NCBI GenBank assembly: GCA_003221375.1
Contig: QHRI01000075.1
Coordinates: 1-10,770, forward strand
Length of the DNA: 10,770 nt
From: Verrucomicrobiota bacterium
GTDB lineage: Bacteria; Verrucomicrobiota; Verrucomicrobiia; Chthoniobacterales; UBA10450
Direction of reading: 5' to 3'
Every line of letters starts with the position of its first letter. Within the stretch, counting starts at the first letter, position 1. Below, piece after piece: positions 6,356 through 10,770 of this stretch. The translations under genes and the position numbers were made by a program. The notes beneath the pieces were generated by a model, which saw only the letters and a list, made by a program, of their open reading frames with translations, was not told the DNA's origin and did no database searches.

Positions 6356-7159
6356 ATGCCCAAACATACGCTTACTGGAAACATCAAACGGCACCGCAGA
6401 TTTCCGTCAAAGATTCTCGGAAACCGGCGCGACATCCTGGTTTATTTGCCGCGCGGTTACCGGCGCCTCTCCCGACGGCGTTATCCAGTGATCTATGTGC
6501 AAGATGGCCAAAACGTTTTCGATGCGGCGACGTCGTTTGCAGGCGTGGAATGGGGTGTGGACGAAACTGCCGAACGCTTGATTAGCGAGAACCTTATCGA
6601 ACCGCTCATCATTGTGGCAGTTGCGAACATGGGCGACGAACGTATTCACGAATACGCTCCCACGCGGGGAGTGATCGATGCAAAAGCGAACCGCAAGAAA
6701 CGCAGCAAAGGCCTGGCGCGAAAATATGGGCATTTTCTGATGGACGAACTCAAACCTTACATCGACCGAAAATATCGAACCAACCCGGATCCGGAATTTA
6801 CCGGATTAGGCGGATCCTCCCTGGGCGGCCTCGTCACCCTTGCGATTGGGATTTTATACCCACAAACCTTTCGTCGACTCATGGTAATGTCGCCCTCGAT
6901 CTGGTGGGACGATTTTGCTATTTACCGACTCGTCGATTCTATCGAGCAGAAGCCGCCATTAAAGATCTGGCTCGACACCGGCACGGCGGAGCCAGGTTGG
7001 GAACAAGCGCGCGAGTTACTTAATCGTCTGGTTGAGAAAGGCTGGAAACCCCACAAGGATCTTCAATACATGGAAGCCCAGGGCGCCGATCATAGCGAAG
7101 CAGCTTGGGCTGGGAGGGTCGAACCAGCGCTGCGATTTTTGTTTCCGACGGAGAAATGA
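6356..7159 (+). CDS. Alpha/beta-hydrolase, esterase D / enterochelin esterase-like
   Basis: A serine hydrolase of the putative esterase family PF00756, 267 residues with no obvious signal peptide. The N-terminal part has the family pattern of a short beta-strand followed by 'YPVIYVQDGQNVFD' (43-56). The nucleophile elbow 'GLGGSSLGGLV' gives Ser155. 'WLDTGTAE' (205-212) supplies the probable acid Asp207, and 'GADHSEAAWAGR' (243-254) the base His246. Relatives include enterochelin esterase-like and feruloyl-type esterases, so the substrate cannot be fixed from sequence. The arginine/lysine-rich N-terminus (about 11-42) is notable. The ATG at 6356 has no strong ribosome-binding site. It is divergent from the other esterase gene across repeat copy 3. 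Confidence 0.88.
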   Translation: MPKHTLTGNIKRHRRFPSKILGNRRDILVYLPRGYRRLSRRRYPVIYVQDGQNVFDAATSFAGVEWGVDETAERLISENLIEPLIIVAVANMGDERIHEYAPTRGVIDAKANRKKRSKGLARKYGHFLMDELKPYIDRKYRTNPDPEFTGLGGSSLGGLVTLAIGILYPQTFRRLMVMSPSIWWDDFAIYRLVDSIEQKPPLKIWLDTGTAEPGWEQARELLNRLVEKGWKPHKDLQYMEAQGADHSEAAWAGRVEPALRFLFPTEK

Positions 7160-7175
7160 AATCGTGGCATCAAGA

Positions 7176-7270
7176 TGTCATCCGAGCGCAGCGAAGAATC
7201 TCCGATCTTTTTTGATTGGCCAGAACAGAAAGCAACAAATCAGAGATGTTTCGCTTCGCTCAACATGACA
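7176..7270. repeat. REP-like inverted repeat, copy 4 (degenerate)
   Basis: The left arm is 7176-7202 and the inverted right arm 7243-7270. They share the tgtcat ends and gagcg/cgctc core parts with copies 1, 3 and 5, but carry several differences and a short deletion. It begins 16 nt after the stop of the second esterase gene, so it could form a 3'-end structure of that message. Confidence 0.65.
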
Positions 7271-7421
7271 CGCGACGAAGTGACATGCGCCGATCGTTAG
7301 ATCACGTTCCCATCGGTGGAATCGGCGGTGGGTTCGGCGGTAATGGTTCCGGCGGCGGTGTGGGCCTTGGCGGAGTCGGTTTAGGTCGTGATGGAGTCTC
7401 TGGCATTGGTCCTCACATTCG

Positions 7422-7524
7422 TGTCATGTCGAGCGAAGTCGAGACATCTCTCGCCGCCGTCTGTAATCTTGTTCGGCGTGCATAGATAAACATTCAGAGA
7501 TTCCTCGACTTCGCTCGACATGAC
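7422..7524. repeat. REP-like inverted repeat, copy 5 (best preserved)
   Basis: Arms at 7423-7451 and 7496-7524 are inverted repeats over 29 nt with only 2 mismatches and a 44-nt spacer. The core is again GAGCGAAGTCGAG. The right arm ends 3 nt before the stop codon of the downstream secreted paralogue gene on the minus strand, where it could act as a transcript-end hairpin. Confidence 0.85.
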
Positions 7525-7527
7525 GAA

Positions 7528-8334
7528 CTATTGCAGCCATTTGCCGTAAATTTGATAAACGCGAACAGACCCTCCGATAAAATCCCAGTCTTTTTGATAC
7601 GCGAAACTGTGAGTGCTCGGGGACCAGGTCAGCTCGCGCGGAGATTCGGGATGATTGGGGTCGTAAGCGAGGTAACGTTCAACGCCATCATTCTGAGAGG
7701 CAGGTTTTCGCGCGTAGATCAGGACCGCGTGATTGATGCTGAGACGAGGATAAGTTGTGAGAAAACCGGTGAATAATTCGCCACGCTCCAAAGCTGCATT
7801 GAGGTTGGCGTGGGTTTCCTTGTGGTAACTAGAGTCGTGCTCGATAAGCATTCGGAAATTTCCGATCCGAAAGTAAGTCGGCCAGCCAAGGCCGATATTT
7901 GCTCGCACAACTTCGCGGCGCGCATTGCTCATTGCGCGCAAGTTGGGATAGCCCGGGAAGACGACGCGCTGATTTGTGGGCAATGGTTTTTCCCAAGCCG
8001 CCCGACGGGTGACATTCCGAATGCGAGCAGCCAGTTCATTGTCGTCCAATGGAGGCGCATGCGGATCGAAGCGAGCGAACTTATGAAACTGCATCGTGGT
8101 ACGGCATAGGACAAAGCAGCGGCGAGTGTATCTTTTCGGCTCTCCCTTCTCTCTGTGCCGCCGCACATAGGGATGACCTTCGCGATACTCGAAGACGGTT
8201 GCATTGGCGAAGCCGACCGTATCGCGGTCGAAACGAAAATCCGAAGCTGTCGCGCTGCTTTGTAGAAGGACGAGAGCGACGAAAGCGCCGAGGAGCCAAA
8301 AACCTGCCGCTGTACTCGAATTAATGCGAATCAT
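7528..8334 (-). CDS. Secreted protein of unrecognised family, paralogue A
   Basis: 268 residues. An N-terminal signal peptide is evident: a hydrophobic stretch at about 9-25, then 'SSATAS' with probable cleavage near 30-31. The mature part contains 'YTRRCF' (Cys73), 'MQFHKFARFDPH' (81-92), 'NQRVVFPGYPNLR' (121-133), 'LSINHAVLIY' (His202), 'YDPNH' (Asp225) and 'PRELTWSP' (232-239). Order and spacing of Cys, His and Asp recall papain-like or C39-like cysteine hydrolases, but I do not recognise the family and this is inference. The ATG at 8334 is preferred over an in-frame upstream start at 8403, which would overlap the previous gene; it also gives exactly the paralogue's length. It lies 22 bp downstream of paralogue B and is last in the presumed accA transcript. 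It has an extra Cys79 that B lacks. Confidence 0.82.
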   Translation of the reverse strand: MIRINSSTAAGFWLLGAFVALVLLQSSATASDFRFDRDTVGFANATVFEYREGHPYVRRHREKGEPKRYTRRCFVLCRTTMQFHKFARFDPHAPPLDDNELAARIRNVTRRAAWEKPLPTNQRVVFPGYPNLRAMSNARREVVRANIGLGWPTYFRIGNFRMLIEHDSSYHKETHANLNAALERGELFTGFLTTYPRLSINHAVLIYARKPASQNDGVERYLAYDPNHPESPRELTWSPSTHSFAYQKDWDFIGGSVRVYQIYGKWLQ

Positions 8335-8356
8335 GTCAAGAACGCGCCGATCGTTT

Positions 8357-9163
8357 TCACTGCAACGGTTTATCGTAAGATTGGTAAACGCGAACGAATC
8401 CACCGATGAAGTCTATGTCTTTCTGATAAGCAAAGGCACATTCACGAGGCGACCATGTTAGCTCACGCGGCGCTTCAGCATGGTTTGGATCGTAAACGAA
8501 ATAATGTTCGAGTTCGTCTCCCGGGCTATTTCTTTTCTGGCCGTAAACGAGCACCGCGTGGTTTATACTCATTTTTGGATAAGTGGTGAGAAAAGCCACG
8601 AACGTGTCACCACGGGCGAGAATGGCATCGAGGTTCTGGTGAGTTTTCTCCTGATATCCTTTACTCGCCAGGAAGACCATGCGGGCATTGCTCGGCCGAA
8701 AATAACTCATGAAGCCGCTGCCGATATTGTCCTCGAAGACTTTAGTGCGGGTGTTGCTTATCTCACGTAGATTCGAGTAGCCTGGGAAAACGATTCGCTG
8801 ATTATCCGGCAATACTTCGAGCCAAGGCGCTCGACGCGCGACAGCACGAATGCGCTGTGCGAGTTCCTGATTGTTTAGTGGAACGCCGTGTGGATCGAAA
8901 CGGGCGAATTTGCGAAACTGCATCGCCGTGCGGGTCATGATGAAGCAGCGGCGAGTATAGCTGTTGGCAGGGTCACTCGCTTCCGACTTCGGTCGGAAAA
9001 ACGCGATCCCATCGTGGTATTTCAGTACGGTGGCGTTTTCAAACGCGAATGTGTCGCGATCGAAACGAAACTCCGGCTCCGCAGCACTGGTGGATGCCGC
9101 GCCGATTAGAGCGACCGCACTGATCCACCAAACACCCGTTAATTTACCCCAGGCCCCAAACAT
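8357..9163 (-). CDS. Secreted protein of unrecognised family, paralogue B
   Basis: 268 residues, with a signal peptide (hydrophobic about 9-24, then 'STSAAE', cleavage near 28). From residue 70 to the end it aligns with paralogue A without a gap, with about 120 of 199 positions identical by eye; one single-residue gap falls before residue 70. Shared landmarks are Cys73 in 'RRCF', 'FARFDPH' (86-92), 'NQRIVFPGYSNLR' (121-133), 'TTYPKMSINHAVLVYG' with His202, 'YDPNHAE' with Asp225, and 'FAYQKD.DFIGG' near the C-terminus. The His-Ala-Val then Tyr-Asp-Pro pattern resembles papain-like folds, suggesting a secreted or periplasmic cysteine hydrolase or an inactive relative; function unknown. The ATG lies 4 bp after the accA stop, so co-transcription with accA is likely. 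A has no counterpart of Cys242. Confidence 0.83.
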   Translation of the reverse strand: MFGAWGKLTGVWWISAVALIGAASTSAAEPEFRFDRDTFAFENATVLKYHDGIAFFRPKSEASDPANSYTRRCFIMTRTAMQFRKFARFDPHGVPLNNQELAQRIRAVARRAPWLEVLPDNQRIVFPGYSNLREISNTRTKVFEDNIGSGFMSYFRPSNARMVFLASKGYQEKTHQNLDAILARGDTFVAFLTTYPKMSINHAVLVYGQKRNSPGDELEHYFVYDPNHAEAPRELTWSPRECAFAYQKDIDFIGGFVRVYQSYDKPLQ

Positions 9164-9167
9164 GAGA

Positions 9168-10154
9168 TCAAGAGCGAGCCGATGCGGTGCCGGTTTTACT
9201 TTCGGAGAAAATACCCATCCGGCGAAACTTTCGATATCGTTTTTCCAATAGTTCGTCTGTTGGAACCTTGGAAATCTCCGCCATTACCCGGCGCAGCGCT
9301 GTGCCAAGATTTGCAGCAACACAGTCATAGTCTCGATGCGCGCCGCCGTGTGGTTCAGAAATAATTTCGTCCACTACTTCCAGCTTCAATAAATCCTGTG
9401 CGGTCAATTTAAGCGCCTCGGCCGCTTCCGCGGCGTGCCGGCGGTCTCTCCACAAGATCGCAGAACACGCTTCGGGGCTGATCACGGAATAATAAGCGTT
9501 CTCTAGGATCATTACGTGGTCCGCCACCCCAATACCGAGCGCGCCGCCTGAGCCACCTTCGCCAATGACCGCGGCGATGATCGGCACGCGAAGCCTCATC
9601 ATTTTGAACAGATTTACCGCAATCGCTTCTGAAATATGGCGCTCCTCCGATCCGATCCCGGGAAAAGCGCCTGGCGTATCGATCAGTGAAATGACCGGCA
9701 GGCGAAATTTTTGGGCTAGCCGCATCAATCGCAGCGCTTTGCGATAGCCTTCAGGATGGGCGCAACCGAAATTGCGCATCACATTTTCTTTTGTGTTGCG
9801 ACCCTTTTGGTGGGTGATAACGACGCAGCGCTGCGTGCCAAGTGTGGCCAGACCGCAAGGCATTGCTCTATCGTCGGCGAAGCGGCGATCTCCATGCAAC
9901 TCAATCCAATTTGCAAAGCACCGTTCGATGTAATCCATGGCGAACGGGCGCTGCGTATGCCGCGCGATTTGCACACGCTGCCACGCAGTGAGATTGCCGT
10001 AAATTTCTCGTCGTGTGTCACGAAGCTTTTCCTCAACCGCCTTGACGGCCGAATCGAGATCGACGTCATGCGTGTCGGAGTGATTCTTTAAATCCTGCAA
10101 GCGCCGTTCCAGCTCAAAGATCGGTTTTTCAAAATCGAGCGGTTGCCAGTTCAT
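9168..10154 (-). CDS. accA: Acetyl-CoA carboxylase carboxyltransferase subunit alpha
   Basis: Cytosolic alpha subunit of the carboxyltransferase, which with AccD moves CO2 from biotin-BCCP to acetyl-CoA, giving malonyl-CoA for fatty acid synthesis. It is full length at 328 residues. The N-terminal helical segment (about 8-55) begins 'LDFEKPIFELERRLQDLK', typical of AccA. Then come 'IELHGDRRFADD' (84-95), 'HQKGRNTKENVMRNFG' (115-130), 'SLIDTPGAFPGIGSEER' (156-172), and the oxyanion-loop motif 'IGEGGSGGALGI' (197-208), followed by 'YYSVISPEACSAILW' (221-235). All conserved positions look intact. The ATG at 10152-10154 is preceded by an A/T-rich region with no Shine-Dalgarno match. Two secreted paralogues follow 4 and 22 bp downstream; accD is not in the window. 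Confidence 0.98.
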   Translation of the reverse strand: MNWQPLDFEKPIFELERRLQDLKNHSDTHDVDLDSAVKAVEEKLRDTRREIYGNLTAWQRVQIARHTQRPFAMDYIERCFANWIELHGDRRFADDRAMPCGLATLGTQRCVVITHQKGRNTKENVMRNFGCAHPEGYRKALRLMRLAQKFRLPVISLIDTPGAFPGIGSEERHISEAIAVNLFKMMRLRVPIIAAVIGEGGSGGALGIGVADHVMILENAYYSVISPEACSAILWRDRRHAAEAAEALKLTAQDLLKLEVVDEIISEPHGGAHRDYDCVAANLGTALRRVMAEISKVPTDELLEKRYRKFRRMGIFSESKTGTASARS

Positions 10155-10185
10155 GGGAAAGTTAAAAACTGAAAAGGTTAAAAAG

Positions 10186-10271
10186 GTTAAAAAAGTTACA
10201 ATCTCAAGCAGCTCGCGCTATCGTGTTCGTCACCATCCGTATTAACATTGTAACATTGTAACTCTTTTAAC
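10186..10271. repeat. Long inverted repeat filling the gap upstream of accA
   Basis: A 17-bp inverted repeat with one mismatch: 10186-10202 (gttaaaaaagttacaat) and 10255-10271, spacer 52 nt. Each arm is extended by direct repeats: gttaaaaa-type units at 10161-10194, and aacattgt twice at 10244-10259. The right arm ends directly against the stop codon of the LysM gene, and the left side lies about 30 nt upstream of accA. It may be a small mobile palindrome, a transcript-end stem for the LysM gene, or a binding region controlling accA; the sequence alone does not decide. Confidence 0.7.
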
Positions 10272-10769
10272 TCAGTCCGTAATCGTGACAGCGAGGCCGT
10301 TCTTTACAAGGCTGCTGAGTTCCTCAAGGTCCGAAGCCGCCAGGCCAAGACCCGTCGGTGGCGGCGGTTGATCGAGATTGGGATGCGCAGAGTCCGGTAC
10401 CGAATACAAAGTGTAACCTGACGCGCCGGCCAACCGGATCCATCGGGTACTGCTGAGGTACTCCTTGCTGCCGACGCCAACGCGTTTTCCGTCCTTCCAA
10501 GCCATGGTTTCAGCAACTTTTGCCGAGATCTTAGCTGGCTGTTTGCCCGGTAACTTTGCCTCGAGAACATGATATTGCTTAAAAAATGCACCGTGATTCA
10601 GAAGCACAACCGAATTCGCCTTCCGTTGAACAATCATCGAGAAATCGGGATGCGAGACGAGCAGATGGTCGCCTATGCGCAGCATCGTGCCGCTCATGTT
10701 GTTCATGCGCATGATTAGCTCGGGAGTCGTCTTCAGCTTTCGCGCAATCTTGGCCAGCACGTCTCCGGA
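10272..10769 (-). CDS. LysM protein with degenerate L,D-transpeptidase (YkuD) domain, 5'-truncated
   Basis: 165 C-terminal residues are visible; the frame runs off the right edge, so the real start is outside. It begins inside a LysM peptidoglycan-binding domain ('SGDVLAKIARKLKTT.ELIMRMNN...LRIGDHLLVS'). A YkuD-like domain follows: 'FSMIVQRKANSVVLLNHGAFFKQYHV' is the usual strand pair, then 'WKDGKRVGVGSKEYLSSTRWIRL', and finally 'DLEELSSLVKNGLAVTITD', the typical end. The catalytic segment normally reading SHGCIR(M/L) is 'PTGLGLA' here: the nucleophile Cys is Leu (codon 10349-10347) and the His is Thr. The earlier IHG His is replaced too ('LYS', Tyr codon 10406-10404). It therefore looks catalytically dead as a cross-linking enzyme, yet the frame is intact. 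Probably a periplasmic cell-wall-binding protein. Divergence on this scale suggests a retained pseudoenzyme, not recent decay. Confidence 0.85.
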   Translation of the reverse strand, partial: SGDVLAKIARKLKTTPELIMRMNNMSGTMLRIGDHLLVSHPDFSMIVQRKANSVVLLNHGAFFKQYHVLEAKLPGKQPAKISAKVAETMAWKDGKRVGVGSKEYLSSTRWIRLAGASGYTLYSVPDSAHPNLDQPPPPTGLGLAASDLEELSSLVKNGLAVTITD

Positions 10770-10770
10770 T

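Larger units (their letters stand above)
7160..7527. other. Gene-free stretch with two repeat pairs and a GGN-rich segment
   Basis: This 368-bp convergent gap separates the second esterase gene from the secreted paralogue pair. It holds repeat copy 4, then about 150 bp of non-repeat DNA, then repeat copy 5. The non-repeat part (about 7313-7390) is a run of GGN triplets that would encode Gly on the plus strand and Pro on the minus strand. A plus-strand open frame (ATG 7285, stop at 7485) reads through it and into copy 5, with no ribosome-binding site and no family I recognise. I treat it as non-coding or a gene remnant. Confidence 0.5.

Noticed and set aside
6208..6435. Upstream start for the first esterase
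   Set aside because: The added residues are translated repeat DNA and would overlap the divergent second esterase gene.
5245..6585. A 446-codon plus-strand open frame across ubiX, the first esterase and the intergenic repeats
   Set aside because: It is antisense to two well supported genes, includes the translated repeat arm twice, has no family resemblance, and overlaps the start of the second esterase.
7216..7485. Gly-rich small protein on the plus strand
   Set aside because: Both ends are repeat-derived, there is no ribosome-binding site, and composition is driven by a GGN tract; kept only as a possible remnant.
1979..7524. CRISPR-like array
   Set aside because: Copies are kilobases apart, inverted, and lie between unrelated genes; there is no regular spacing and no cas gene.
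8335..8403. Upstream start for secreted paralogue A
   Set aside because: It would overlap paralogue B by 47 nt and put 23 extra residues before the signal peptide; the ATG at 8334 matches the paralogue's length exactly.

Overview
The window is a 10.8 kb piece of a bacterial chromosome carrying mostly housekeeping genes. Coding is dense, base composition is moderately GC-rich, and recognisable Shine-Dalgarno sequences are scarce (ubiX has the only good one). I see no rRNA, tRNA, CRISPR array, transposase or phage gene. Gaps between genes are filled with short palindromic (REP-like) repeats. Repeat style, gene content and secreted protein types remind me of soil Verrucomicrobiota (Chthoniobacterales-like). 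That placement is an impression from memory, not something the sequence proves; Acidobacteriota would be an alternative.

Layout, left to right. The 3' two thirds of dnaN (DNA sliding clamp, + strand) enter from the left edge. It converges on a minus-strand gene for a site-2-type (M50) membrane metalloprotease with two CBS domains; a hairpin pair fills the gap. That protease diverges from a plus-strand FAD-dependent oxidoreductase of the geranylgeranyl reductase type, with an inverted-repeat element between them. The oxidoreductase converges on folD (-), and one palindrome provides the stop codons of both genes. Beyond folD, on the minus strand, come a DUF374-type lysophospholipid acyltransferase and ubiX, coupled through a TTGA stop/start overlap (transcribed ubiX then acyltransferase). 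Next are two divergent alpha/beta-hydrolase esterases of different subtypes. The first is bracketed by 51-nt direct copies of the repeat. A 368-bp gene-free stretch (7160-7527) holds two more repeat pairs around a Gly/Pro-codon-rich segment.

The right third is a minus-strand run: a LysM protein with a degenerate L,D-transpeptidase domain (cut by the window edge), accA (acetyl-CoA carboxylase alpha subunit), and two tandem paralogous 268-residue secreted proteins of unrecognised family. The paralogues lie 4 and 22 bp apart and look co-transcribed with accA.

Functional threads: replication (dnaN); lipid and envelope metabolism (accA, acyltransferase, the oxidoreductase as a possible isoprenoid reductase, the LysM protein); cofactors (folD for one-carbon folate, ubiX for prenylated FMN used by UbiD decarboxylases); and membrane proteolysis. 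The least explained items are the secreted paralogue pair with invariant Cys73/His202/Asp225, the LysM/YkuD protein lacking the catalytic His and Cys, and the palindromic repeats that touch start and stop codons.
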